The position numbers were made by a program, and so were the translations under genes. 64,000 nt of DNA, taken from NCBI GenBank assembly GCA_026898455.1, contig JAPKLW010000795.1, positions 42,712-106,711 of the forward strand, read 5' to 3'. The notes beneath the pieces were generated by a model, which did no database searches, had not been told where the DNA came from, and was given only the letters and a program-made list of their open reading frames with translations. This DNA comes from Plectranthus barbatus (lineage: Eukaryota > Streptophyta > Magnoliopsida > Lamiales > Lamiaceae). This document shows, in pieces, positions 34,564-47,634 of this stretch (positions within the stretch are counted from its first letter, which is position 1; the number at the start of each line of letters is the position of its first letter).

Positions 34564-35613
34564 ACATATTATTTGATACAAAATTAGAAATTAACTTGCA
34601 ATAAGATAACATACAAAATACAATACAGTAAGAAATTTATATGATAAAGTTTTATGTATATCCCTAGTAAAGCACATTATATTCCCCTAAACACAATAAT
34701 AATTCATAGAAAATACAATACAATCAAAGCACTCATAATATAATGCAATAAAATATGAAAAAATATGTATAATATATAAATGAAAATACAATATAATAAT
34801 TAGATTAAGGAAAAAAGATTTCCCCAAAACATACCTACCTAAAATAAACAAGTAAGTCAAATTAAATGTGGTAAGTAGGTAATTATTATGTAATTATTAC
34901 TTATATGTATATATGTTTTGTATAATTATACTTCTTATTTATGTTAATAAAATAATTGCAAAAATAATTATTAGGTAAGTAATAAATAGAATTGGATATG
35001 TATAAATTGAATTTATTCAATATGTAATGATTTCCAAAAGTAAAATGAATTAATCAATAAAAAATGTGTTTATTAAAAAAAAAAGTTGTACTTCAGAAAA
35101 ATTGGAAGTAATTAATTAACTTACTAAAATTGGATACTAAAATTGAAAGTAATTAATTAACTTACTTAATTTCAGGCCTTAAATTATAGGTTATAGTAAA
35201 ATTATTATATCATTTTAATCTAATAAATAGGGTTCACATTGAACTTATTTGGCAAACAATTGTTAACTCTCACACACACAATGGCATCAACGAATTTGTA
35301 TAGCTGATGAGTTGGACTTCTCCAAATTTTTATTTTTATTTTTAAAATTTTTGAGATGAAAAAGGTCGTACACATTGTGTGCTTAGTATATAAGCTAATG
35401 TCAAGTTGTACAATATCATTTATTTGTATATAAAGTTTGTTGGAATTTTTTTTAATTTACTTTATATGATGGGATGTTATAAATAATAAAAAAATCTATT
35501 GCACATCATATTCTTATATTTTTTACTAAGGTGTGAAATAAGTTTTTGATGATATTAATCATTTTTTCCATCTTGAGGAAGAAGGGTTAGCTATTAGTTT
35601 GTTAATGTTGTCA
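34561..35613. other. Intergenic, AT-rich
   Basis: No gene or clear repeat boundary is seen up to the CACTA terminus at 35614. Confidence 0.6.
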
Positions 35614-37301
35614 CACTACAACAAAAAAAACTGATAGACAATACTTTAAAATTGTCTCAAATCAAACAAAGGTACCTATAGGCAATTCTGGTTCATTTTG
35701 TAGTTTATTTTCAATCCAAGTTCTATTGCAATCAAGTCGGATGTATTGTGGTTCATTTTCGTCACTGGTGTAGTCATTCTTTTCAGACAACGCTTTACTA
35801 AAAGAAGGGCGGTGGATCTCTTTAAAATCATCAGCAGATTCAAATTGAGCGTACTCTCTTGATGGTGTTACAAGTACGACAGACCATTGAGCATCAACAG
35901 GGTCTTCAATATAAAAAACTTGATTTGCTTGACTCGCCAAATAAAAGAGTCATCTTTAAATCCAATCCTATGTAAGTTCACCAATGTGAATCCAAAATCA
36001 TCAACTTTGATGCCAACATTATTTTGTACCCAATTACATTTGAACATTGGAATTCAGAACTTATGATAATCGAGTTCTCATATCTCTTCAATAACTCCAT
36101 AGAAAGTCATGTCAGACACAATATGATTTTTATCCTTTGTACTAGAAACTTGCATAGTTTTTGCAATTATGCTTACTCTTGAGTTTTGGATAGTTCGCAC
36201 TGCATCGCGCTGTTTGGTGTAGAAAGTTACCTCATTAACTAAGTAACTGTCATACTTCAATACATGGCTACTAGGCCCCTCTGCAATCCACCATAACTTT
36301 TCTGATACATGGTTTCTTGATCGAGATAGTTCTCTTGCAACCTATTATATAAGTTATATAAAATAGATTTTTCATGAATTAATTTTGAGCAATTAATGAA
36401 TAATATGTAATAGTGTTGGAACTTACTCGATCACGCAACCAACTACCAAAACATCGATTATGTTTGCCTTGATACCATGTTGGCGGCTTGTTTCGTGACG
36501 TTGTCCTTAAATGGGTCATGTGCTCACTATAGATGTAAAGATTATATATGTACTAGTGGTAACTATATAAATAATATAAGATGAAAATACCACGAGTTTC
36601 CTTGATTACCTGATATACGGATCGATTTCAACATCATTAGAGAGTATGTAAATATGTGCTTGTATCAACTCCTCGGATGTAGTTGAACAGACACTTGCAC
36701 TTGAAAGAGGCTTGCTTAGTTGAGCCTTATGTTGGGATTCTGGGATGCCACAGGTTTGCACATTTGATAGGAAGTCTGAGAAAAACTCAACAGCCTTATC
36801 AACAATATAACATTCAGCCATGCATGCTTCAGGCCTATTTTGATTTCTCACGTAACTCTTCAACACTCGCATGTACCGTTCAAATGGGTACATCCATCTA
36901 TACCATACAAGTCCACACAACTTGATTTCCCGTACTAAGTGCACAGTTAAATGTACCATGATATCAAAAAACGATAGCAGAAAGTATTTTTCTAATAAGC
37001 ACAATGTCTACACTATTTCTCGTTGGATATCATCTAACTTCAAAACATCAATCACTTTGCTGCATATCACATTGAAGAAGATACATAGTCGAATGATAGC
37101 ATATCTTACATTATCCGGTAAGACACCACGGATTGCCATCGGAAGTAATTATTGCATTAATGTATGACAATCGTGTGACAGAAGCCCAATTAGTTTCAAA
37201 TCTTTCAAGGAAACCAACTTATCCACATTTGATGAATAGTTTGAAGGAAGCTTCATTCGAGACAGAGATTCACATAATATTTTTTTCTCAGCCCTACTAA
37301 G

Positions 37302-38766
37302 TGATGAGTTTTGTATACTGAAAGCATTTATTATAATGAGTATACAACGGTTTATTTCTCCTATATGTTAACAATCTTACATGTATGAACAATGGTATCC
37401 TCTTGTCTCACCGATAGGGACGATCATACGCCGTGTTGTAGATCGTAGAAGACAGTATGATCACTTGACCTAGTGAGACATAAACTTGATCACAACCGAG
37501 ATTGCGTATGAGGATACGTCTGTCCGGATGGCTGCGACATTGTCGGAATATGTAGTATGTCTTGGTTACTTGACATGCTGGTACGCAGATGTGGCGTATT
37601 GATGGACCGCAGTGAGATATATTCATCTGTCTGACATCAGCGAATATAAGATCTCGTTATATTGATTGAGTCCAAACCCTAACGAAGGTTCAGGGGTTTG
37701 CACGGGTTGACTGTTGCTTTGACTTGCCATAGTGGAAAGCCTAACTAACGTGCTCGTATATTCGCATCTTGGGTAACAACAGTTCGTGTAGTACTACTGC
37801 CTGAGACTGGGTTTAGGTAACCATATCCGAGTAATAGGATGGGGACATTCCCTGAGGAGCTCAATAACATTCATCGTGCTAAAGTCCTGCAGGCTGATTA
37901 AGTTCAGGCACGAGTGATAAGGATTGAGTGGTACTACTCAGGAATAATAAGATATTAATTAATTGTAGTTAGAGCTTGTCAGAGGCTCCGATTAATTAAT
38001 GGATGTCCGGTAACCTTAAATATGGGGATTCTCAATTAATGCAGCTCGTTCTCAAAACATGGTAATAAAGGGGTAGGTCAGTATTAATTCTGTGGTGAAA
38101 AAGAATTAATATTAATTAATTAATTGTGTCCTGGGTTGTGGACATGGGAATTAATTTATTTATAGGCCCACTTTATTATTTGCATTAGGTCCCAGGTCTG
38201 GCCCAAGGAAAGTGTGCTGAATTGAGCCCAGTAGCCCATTAGGGATAAAACCCTGGGTCTATAAATAGACCATTCTCTCTGGAAACCCTAGCCAACTAGT
38301 GTGATTATTCAAATCAGTCAAAACCCTAGGGCAGAGAGAGAGGGGGCGCCGACTTCATTGTCAGAAGGAGGAGAATTTCGATTCTGATCCTGCTCAAGCC
38401 ACATATCTACGGAGTCCACACCAGTAGTAGATCTGATCAGCATCGGGATACAGATCTGAAGATCTAATCTGGAGAACAACAGATTTCTTTCTTCCCTTTT
38501 GTTTTCGATTTTTATTCTAAGAAATTAGAGATCTAATTTCTTATTCCGCAGATAAAATTGGATTGCGTGGTTGAATTCAAGTTGGAAATTCAAACGCAAA
38601 AGATCGGTTCAGACTCGACGGAATTACGGTAATTCTCAATCCACAATATTGTATTAAATTCATAGGAGCATGCTAGGTTTTATCTTGTATTTAATTATGC
38701 ATAAAATCCATAAATCGATCCGATTCAGTTTGGTTTTGGTGATTCGGTTCACGGGAAAACCCTACA
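37302..38766 (+). mobile_element. Solo LTR, family B, copy 1
   Basis: It starts TGATGAGTTTTG, ends ACCCTACA, and CTAAG is duplicated on both sides (37297-37301, 38767-38771). A TATA box CTATAAATAGA near 38259 gives the orientation. At 1465 bases it interrupts the CACTA transposase. It matches the solo LTR at 42546-43992 along its length. Confidence 0.95.
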
Positions 38767-40056
38767 CTAAGTGTATAACATGCTGGTAGTATGTTCGTTT
38801 TTCACCCTCAACAGAAGCTAACTGAGTCCTCATCTTCATATGCACCAGGTTTTGCCTTGAGGCTAACCCATCCTTTGTTTTATTTGGGATGTCAAGTAAG
38901 GTACCAAGCAGACTTTCACAAATGTTCTTTTCAATGTGCATCACATCTAGACAGTGTCTCACATGTAGATGCTCCCAATATTCGAGTTCAAAGAATATTG
39001 ACTTCCTCCAAATTCTTTTATCTTCATCTTTATTAGGTTTTTTCATCTTTCCCCACTTGCATTGTATTGCAGCAACACTTTTTAGAATACTACTCCCGCT
39101 CATCGGTTTTGGAGCGGGTCTGAACTCTTGTGTCCCATCAAAGACCTTCTTCTGCCTTCTATAAGGATGATTTCTATCAAGGAACCTTCTATGGCCGGTG
39201 TATGACATTTTCCACTGAATTTCAACCTTTTTGCACAAGTGTCTTCACCACATATAAGGCATGCATGGTATCCTTTAACCTTGCACCCTGACAAATTACC
39301 ATAAGCTGGAAAGTCGTTTATTGTACATAACAATACGGCTTTTAGTAAGAATTGTTCATCACGAAAAGCATCATACTTTGGCACTCCTACTTTCCATAAA
39401 TGATTCAAGTAATCAATTAAAGGTGCCAAGAACACATCAATGTCATTGCCCGACTGCTTAGGACCCGAAATCAATAAAGTAAGCATGATGAATTTTCTCT
39501 TAAAGCAAAGCCACGGTGGAAGATTGTAAATTACCAATAAAACTGGCCAACAACTGTACTTCGAGCTCATTAGACTATGAGGATTGATCCCATCTGCTGG
39601 CAATGCTAATCTAAGGTGTCTCGGTTCACCATGAAATTCTGGCCATCTATGGTTAACAACTTTCCAATTGGGAGAATCTGCTGGATGGCGTAGATTATCA
39701 TCCTTAACCCTGTGATCATCATGCCAAGTCAAGTCCTTAGAAACATCATTGTTACGAAACATTCTTTGAAACCTTGGAATCGGTGGAAAGTACCACAAGA
39801 CCTTTGCAGAAATTCAGTTTTTCATAGAATTATTATTGCACTCTTTCTATCTCGAGGCACCACATGTTGGACAAGTGGTATATTCTGCATACTCATTCCG
39901 ATATAGGACACAATCATTAAGGCAAGAATTGATTTTCTCATATTCCAAACCCATTGAGACTAAATTTTTCTATGTTTCATATATAGTTGGTAACATTTCT
40001 CCAAATATAGTGAGAAGATCTGTAAAACTGCTATCACTCCTACTATAGTTTGCCTT

Positions 40057-40865
40057 GGGAACAATGGGTATTCTATCCCAAAATTTTCACTTTCTCGGAA
40101 TTCTATCCCAAGAAATTTACATCAGGTAATTTTATCCTATGTTTTAATTCTTTCCCTAAATTCTACCCCAATAAATTTTTACCCAGTAATTCTATCCCGA
40201 TAATTTTTTATCCGATAATTATATCCTAGATTTTTATTCTACCAGTTAATTTTATCTCGAATAGTTAATGAAGTTCAAATATTGTTGACTCGATCATTTA
40301 CTTACATTTGATTGTCGACATGTCATCCACGTAGATATTTATTTATATATTTTAGATTTTTCCAATTTTAAAAATTCAATGTGGTTAAAAATTTTCCAAT
40401 TAAAATATTGCATGTAGATAAAATAAAATAAATTACGTCGTTAACTACATTGAGTTTAAAAAAATTGAAAAAATTTAAAAATTTATAAATAAATATCTAC
40501 GTGGATAACATGTCGTCAATCATATGAAATAAGACGATCGAGTCAACAATTTTTGAACCCCGTTAACTATTTGGGATAAAATTTACTGATAGAATAAAAA
40601 TATAGGATAAATTACCGGATAAAAAGTTATTGAGATAGAATGCGGGGAAAGAATCAAAATATAGGATATAATTACCTGATGGAAATTTTTTGGGATAAAA
40701 TTCGGGGAAAGAATCAAAATATATGATAGAATTACCTGATGAAAATTTTTTGGGATAGAATTCGGGGAAAGAATCAAAATATATGATAGAATTACCTGAT
40801 GGAAATTTTTTGGGATAGAATTCCCAGAATATAAAAACTTTGGGATAGAATACCCAGTTTTCTCG
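40057..40865. mobile_element. Mutator-type MITE with internal tandem repeats
   Basis: GTTTGCCTT flanks both sides (40048-40056, 40866-40874). The inverted ends share GGGTATTCTATCCCAAA. Inside, a unit of about 60 bases containing GGGGAAAGAATCAAAATAT and TTTTTTGGGATA is repeated three to four times near 40620-40825. The 9-base duplication indicates Mutator-type transposition. It sits in the CACTA transposase gene. Confidence 0.9.
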
Positions 40866-42545
40866 GTTTGCCTTTAGGTTGAACAGTTTCACTATAGTAG
40901 ATAACTTGCTGAATTTGGTACATCCATCATATACTGGCTTCTCTGCATCCTCAAGTAATTCTATGAACTTACTTGGATTATCATTTTCCTCATATGCAGT
41001 ATGTACCATATCAATTGGTTCTCTAAATTGATAGTCTGCATGATGCACTGAGTAACTTGATGCAAATCTTTCCCCATGCCATATCCATGTATGATATGTT
41101 AAATCTATACCATTACTTAACAGATGCAACCTTACAACACGTCTTCTCTTACTCGTTAGATTTCCACATCGTGTGCATGGACATGATATCAAAACTTCGT
41201 CAGACGCATTATGTGTGGCAAATTGCATGAAAGATTCTACTCCAACCTTATACTCATCACTCAACCTATTCTTTGACATTCATGACTTATCCATTATGAA
41301 TCTAACAGAGAAGCAGATAAAAAAATATAACATATAATTATGATAGAGTGAAGCCAGAGATTGCATAATTTTTTCTCTATAGCAATCTTTAAATTATAAT
41401 GATATTTGTTGTGTGGGAATAGATCGAAATTATTTGATAGGAGATTCCATCCTTCATATTTATTAAATAAATTAAACATAGGCTATTTTAAAAGCTTTTT
41501 TAAATTAAATAAGACCCATTTGGTGCCGATAACTGATTGATGATTTGGGCGATCTACTAAGTACCAAACTTCATTTCTCTTGAACTCAGCAAGCTCTCTC
41601 TTGCATAGCATTGATCCAGTCAGTTGATTTCAGAGCATCTCCAATCTTTGTTGGCACTGATTCCTGAGATATAAAACAAGTTAGCAATGTGCTTCCTTGT
41701 CTCGTGCGAACTGAATTGGCAACACTGTCCAGCACGGTTTCCTCGGGATGGTTCCTCAACCATTTCGGCTTCTGGAGTTAGATAACTTCAACAGGTTGGT
41801 CGAAATCTCCAAGATACTCAGTACCGTTTGCTCCTGATACTGGCACTTAAACTATGTCACTTTGACTGGAGTCTCCTTCTCCAGTGATGACTTCTATATC
41901 CTGTGCTTCTTGGTCTTCTTGTCGCACAGTTGGTTGGACATCTTCAGGATGAGCACCTTCATCATTTGGAAGGTCAGTTTGAATCGACAACTCTGTTCCA
42001 GTTTGGCCTTCAAACTGAGCTCTATTTTGATCTCCTAAAGTTCCCCCTTGATTGATGCCTGAGTTTATCGTCAGTGAACCAAATGCCTTGTCTAGGTCGA
42101 TTGCATCATCGGCCTCTTCATCTGGATTACTTGTGTGATTATCCACAGATCTGGTCTGAGAAACTTAATTTTGATCTTCTTTATCAACATTGAGTTTCTC
42201 ACACCCATTTTTGACTATAAAATCACCAAGTTCTAGATCTTTGAAAGTCATGTGCACTAACATATACTCATAAAAAACAACAGAGCATGTTACTTCCACA
42301 AGTCTGGTTGTCTTGTTGAGTACTCTATATCCCTTGTATGAAGGATGTCTATATCCGAGGAACACACCTTCATCCACCTTGGGACTGAAAGTATTCAGTT
42401 TAGACTTTCCATTATTATGGATGTAACATGGAAAACAAAAAGTACGAGTATGAGCAATAGAAGGCGTACGACCATTGAAGACTTTGTACGGGGTTTTGTG
42501 GTGGCGACTGTTGATTGCACTTCTATTCTGAGTATAGCACGCTGT

Positions 42546-43992
42546 TGATGGGTTTTGTATACTGAAAGCATTTATTACAATGTGTATACAACGGTTTATT
42601 TCTCCTATATGTTAACAATCATACATGTATGAACAATGGTATCCTCTTGTCTCACCGATAGGGACGATCATACGGCGTGTTGTAGATCGCAGAAGACAGT
42701 ATGATCACTTGACCTAGTGAGACATAAGCATGATCACAGCCAAGACAGCGTATGAGGATACGTCTGTCCGGATGGCTGCGGCATTGTCGGAATAAGTAGT
42801 CTGTCTTGGTTACCTGACATGCTGGTACGCAGAGCTGACGTATTGATGGACCGCAGTGAGATATATTCGTCTGTCTGACATCAGCGAATAAAAGATCTCG
42901 TTATATCTATTGAGTCCAAACCCTAACGAAGGTTCATGGGTTTGCACGAGTTGACTGTTGCTTTGACTTGCCATGGTGGAGAGCCAACACAGCGCGCTCG
43001 TATATCCGCATCTTGGGTAACAGCAGTTCGTGTAGTACCCCCTGAGACTGAACTTAGGTAACCATATCCGAGTAATAGGATGGGGACATTCCCTGAGGAG
43101 CTCAATAACATTCATCGTGCCAAAGTCCTGCAGGCTGATTAAGTTCAGGCACGAGTGATAAGATTTGAGTGGTACTACTCATGAATAATAAGATATTAAT
43201 TAATTGTAGTTAGAGCTTGTCAGAGGCTCCGATTAATTAATGAATGTCCGGTAACCTTAAATATGGGAATTCTCAATTAATGCAACCCGTTCTCACAACG
43301 TGGTAATAAAGGGGTAGGTCAGTATTAATTCTGTGGTGAAAAAGAATTAATATTAATTAATTAATTGTGTCCTAGGTTGTGGACATGGGATTTAATTAAT
43401 TTATAGGCCCACTTTATTATTTGCATTAGGTCCCAGGTCTGGCCCAACAAGTGTGCTGAATTGAGCCCAAAATGTCCCGTTAGGGTTTCCAACCCTAGGT
43501 CTATAAATAGACAGCTCTCTCTCATAAGTTGTAACTGAGTTGAAAAACCCTAAACCTAAGAGAGAGAGTGGGCGCCGTCTTTGAAGGGAGAAGGAGGAGA
43601 ATTTCGATTCTGGTCCTGCTCAAGCCACAGATCTACGGAGTCCTCACCAGTAGTAGATCTGACCAGCACCGGGATACAGATCTGAAGATCTGATCTGGAG
43701 AACAGATTTCTCTTCTCTTCTCTTTCTGTTTTTCGAATTTAATCAAGAAATTAGGGTTCTAATTTCTGTTTCCGCAGATTAAATCAAATCGCGTTGTTGA
43801 ATTGAGATTTGGAATTCAAACGCGAAAGATCGGTACAGACACTACGGAATTACGGTAATTTCTCAATCCACAATCTTGTATTAAATTCATAGGAGCATGC
43901 TAGGGTTTTGAGAAATTTAATTGTGAGAAATATCCATAGATCGATCCGGTTCAGTTTGGTTTTGGTGATTCGGTTCACGTTAAAGCCCTACA
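42546..43992 (+). mobile_element. Solo LTR, family B, copy 2
   Basis: GCTGT is duplicated on both sides (42541-42545, 43993-43997). It starts TGATGGGTTTTG and ends CCCTACA, with CTATAAATAGA near 43500. At 1447 bases it splits the Copia integrase between TACYTQNR and the upstream GEALM. Confidence 0.95.
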
Positions 43993-44060
43993 GCTGTCAT
44001 CAAGGCTTCTCCCCAGTAACCTTCTTTTAAATCAGCTTCAGCTAGCATAGTCCTAACCGC

Positions 44061-45469
44061 TGATAAGTTCATAATTTTACTCACTTATCTATATTATTTT
44101 CTACTATATTATATATTTTTATTGATTTTATCTATATATTTTATGCATGAGTCAATATTGGGTGGTATTATACGTCCCATGGTGTGTTTTTTTAGGTTTT
44201 AGGCCAAATTCAATGGAAACTCATACCGAAAGCAGTTGATGTTCAAAGAAGCAGTAAAGAATTCCTCCACACATGGAATTTGAGATAATGAAGCATGTAA
44301 ATAGAAATATCTTCGGGTTAGCTTTCCAATGCAACTAAAATCGGGTCAATCAAAGTTCGAGAGAGGAAGTTATGGTTTAGGGTGAGACCGCGCAGAAGGG
44401 GCGAGAAATGACCAAGTTCGGGAAAGTGAAGGTTCGGTTTTGACCGACATAGAAGCCACGTCGATCGACGTGGATGATGCGCGTCGATCAATGCCAATCC
44501 ATTTTGACCGATGTGGACGACGCACGTCGATTGATGCTAATCCATTTCGATCGACGCGCAACCCTAAAAGGTGAAATTTGACTGATTTCGAATTATATCA
44601 TATTTTTAGCTCTAGATTTAATAAGATACACATCCACCTCTATAAATAGCCTTGTAATCTCGAGTTTTTATTATCTTTTCTTTAGCATTCATGTTTTTAG
44701 AGTTTTGAAAGTTAGGAAACACGAAACCCTTTATTTTTCTTGTAAGTTCTTTACTTTAACGCAATTTAATATGTTTTCTTTTGAATTTCTATCTGCTATG
44801 AGTGGCTAGAAACCCTAGCGGGTTCTAGGGCAATGAATGATTGATCGTGAATGCATGTTTAATTAATTAACTCAAACTGCATGGTTTTGAATTCCTGATT
44901 TAATTGTTAGTGTCCAGAATTGATTTAAGATCGAGAGATCAAATTAATTATAGGTTTATAGTGATTAATTGAAAGACCGAGAGGAGAAAATTAATAACAG
45001 GAAAAGAACTTTGAATACAATTGATTTTCTGTCCTAGGGGAAGATAATAATTGTAGGGATTAAATCTGTAGATTAAAGAAGGTTGATTATTACTGTGTTA
45101 TTGAGGCCGACAAAGCACACACATTCACTTAATAGTAACCTAGGCTATAATTGTCTGACCAAGAAGTTATAGTATTTTAATGAATTTCCGAGCAATGCGA
45201 GTTAATTGATTTACATGTATTCTGATTAATTGCTCGCCCTAGAATCTGTGTTCTTTTAAATTTGCTTTCACAAACTCTTTAATTTCCAGTATTGTTTTCT
45301 TTACTTTTATAAATTCAAACCCAATTTTCTGTTACTCAAACAATGAATCTTAGGATCATAATTAGTACATAGGATAATTTCCCCATACAATTCCCTTGGG
45401 TTCGACATTCGATTTACAAATTTTATCTACAACTATTCTGCAATTTATCTGTAGATTTTACAGTGATCA
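44061..45469 (+). mobile_element. Solo LTR of the Athila-like family
   Basis: It starts TGATAAG and ends CAGTGATCA, with ACCGC duplicated on both sides (44056-44060, 45470-45474). It is the same LTR family as 5490-12675 but in plus orientation, with CTATAAATAG near 44639. Variant CGATCGA palindromes occur near 44458-44562. It also splits the Copia integrase region, only 68 bases from the family B solo LTR. Confidence 0.95.
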
Positions 45470-47634
45470 ACCGCTTCCTTGAGTGTTCTATTTCTTTGGC
45501 GTCCTTGGAGGTGACTTCTCATGAGCAATGCCATCATCAGCACAGAAGTCCATTAGTGGACCGTTGCAAAACTCAGTCCCGTTGTCAAATTTGATTATTT
45601 TGACGGTGACTCCTTTGTTGTTTTGCACTAGAAGGATGAGCTCTGAAAGTTAAAGCTTCACTTCATCCATTCTCTTCAGCATCCTTACCCAAGTATTTCT
45701 CGAGTAGTCATCTACCACAACTAGAGTGAACCTTTTTTCTCCAATGGTAGGCGGCTTGACTTGTCCAAATAGATCCATATGGAGTAGCTCGAGGATCCTA
45801 TTTGTTCTTGCTGTGATGGTTTAATTCTTGAATGATGCTCTGGTTTGCTTTCCTATCTTGCGCGCTCTGCAAACATCTTCTTCTTTCTTGAAACTGACTT
45901 GTGGTACGCCTTCCACAAGCTTGTGTTTTGCAAGATGTCTGATTGACTGGAAATTCAGATGGCTGAGTCTCTTATGTCATAGCCAGTTGACTCCTTCTTG
46001 GGATGATCTTGTTGCGACAAGGCACATGTCAGGCTTTGCGCTCTCCCATTCCATATAGTAGAGACTTCCTTTGTTTACAACCTTTCAGCACAATCTCCTT
46101 GGAGTCTTTGTCATTGATCCAACATTCTTCTTTGGCAAAAGTCACCTCATATCCGAATTGGATAAGCTGACTGATACTCAACAGATTGTAGTTGAGGTTG
46201 GTGACTAGGGATACATTGTTGATGATGATTCCATTGCATTCCAAGCATCATTTGCCAATAACTCTGCCTTTTGAGTCATCTCCAAAACTGACAAGTGGTC
46301 CTCTTGGCATTCTCAGTTTTGAAAGAAGATTGCTTTCACCAATCATATGGGCTGAACATCCATTGTCCAGTATCCATGCTCTTTTCTTCTTTTTGAGTTG
46401 ACTTTGGTGACCCTGTAACTGCAAAATAAATAAGGTTAGACAAAAGGTACCCGTGTTTTTGCGGGTCCTGCAGGTTTAGTCTTATGGATCCAACCTTTGG
46501 GAATCCATACTTGCTTCACCTTAAATATAGGTGTCACAACTTCTTCTCCATTTCTCTTCCTCTTTAAATAATTGATGCAGTTTATATGCATGTTCGAAGG
46601 AAAAGAGTGAGTGTGTGAAACCTTGCCAGAAACTAAGTTTCTTGAAACTAGGTTTCTAGGAACTAACTTCCTTGAAACTGAATTTCGGTTGGGTTCTCGG
46701 AAACTTAATCTGGACTGTACAGTCTTCCTAGTCCGAAAAGTAGAGAAATGATTGGACTCAAACCTCGTATTATAGTTGTTCTTCCTATACAGATAAGTTC
46801 TCTTCTCATACGAATTATGAGTTGGGAACCTCAGATTTCTAGAATCCGAAAATGAGACTGACTTTCTATAAAGTCCAGTTTTAGCTATTGAAGTGGGTTT
46901 CCTCGCATTAGGAACATTCTGCTTAACCCACTTCCTAGGTATAATGGGCTTCATCTCAGGATTGTTTGACTTATAAGTCAAAACTTTTCTAAGCTTGGGT
47001 ATCGAAGTCAGTTTTGAAACTGACTGTTCCCTTCTGTCCCGATTAGCCACTAAGGATTCTTTGTCCATATTGACTACTCATTTACCTAACAGCTTAACTT
47101 CTAACTAGAATTCTTCCTAAAATGATGGCTCGAGATATTCCTAGTTTCAGAAGTAGATACATGATTGCTCAAATTATTTTCTGACAAGCCTAGACCTAAC
47201 TTATCAAAGGCATGTCTTTGTAAACTTAGAGCTTCTGAAACTTTGCTAGTACTAGAATAAAGTGAACAGATAAGTTTTTCATCACTAGCAATTTTCAGTT
47301 TTTGAGATTCACATTCTTCAGAAAGAGATTTAAAAGATTCAAGTAAAGTAGAATGCTCTTCTCTAAGTTTGGTTAGCTCTTCACTAACTAACTTCGATCT
47401 TTGGATCTCCTCAGTCAGTTTTGAAACTTTTAATTTTGGTGAAGCATTTTCACCGGCCAAAACATTTTTTAACTCATAAAATTTTGCAAATTCTCTATTT
47501 AAAGCTTCAAGGTAACATCCTCTGAATCAGAACAATAAGATTCAAAGTTGTCCTCTATGCGTGCTATAAGAAACTGAGTTAGGGATGTGTACCGGGATAG
47601 TAGACTCTGCTTCAGTTTCTTCCTCTTCTGCCAG

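Larger units (their letters stand above)
35662..41296 (-). pseudogene. CACTA tnp2-type transposase, broken
   Basis: Pieces in order from the N-terminus: a transposase-associated domain near 41296-40880 (CPCTRCGN), the tnp2 core at 39798-39100 and 39238-38762 (PADGINPH, GYHACLICGEDT, HCLDVMHIEKN), a DUF4218 region at 37200-36606 (SHDCHT on the complement, RWMYPFERY, LKSYVRN), and DUF4216-like pieces at 36260-36078 and 35940-35662 (VFYIEDP). The first codons MDKS are followed by a stop where related proteins usually have Trp. Frameshifts (for example near 39240) and two insertions also break it. It would have cut and pasted CACTA elements. Confidence 0.85.
35614..41495 (-). mobile_element. CACTA (En/Spm) element, right end lost
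   Basis: The left terminus CACTACAACAAAAAAAACTG at 35614 is a typical CACTA end, followed by a short inverted word (GACAATA and ATTGTC). The element encodes a minus-strand tnp2-type transposase. No matching GTAGTG end was found on the right. The sequence passes from non-coding DNA into Copia reverse-transcriptase coding sequence near 41495-41507. A solo LTR (37302-38766) and a Mutator MITE (40057-40865) lie inside it. Confidence 0.85.
41500..47460 (-). pseudogene. Copia polyprotein relic (gag to start of reverse transcriptase)
   Basis: In order from the right: a coiled-coil gag segment (47460-47101), a basic linker ending QVWIPKG (47068-46436), a protease-like stretch with DNGCSAHM (near 46355), a GAG-pre-integrase region (LLSISQL, 46244-46029), integrase core pieces split by insertions (GPLMDFCADDG near 45555; RTMLAEADLK near 44040; EGVFLGYRHPSYKGYRV near 42340), a spacer rich in Asp/Glu (42146-41847), and the first residues of reverse transcriptase (DWINAMQE, GTKW) to about 41500. 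A deletion with a frame change lies near 45475-45500. The remaining pol is absent and the frame is broken many times. Confidence 0.85.

Noticed and set aside
40583..40777. Repetitive open frame extending the CACTA N-terminal coding region
   Set aside because: It is read-through into the tandem repeats of the inserted MITE at 40057-40865, not transposase sequence.
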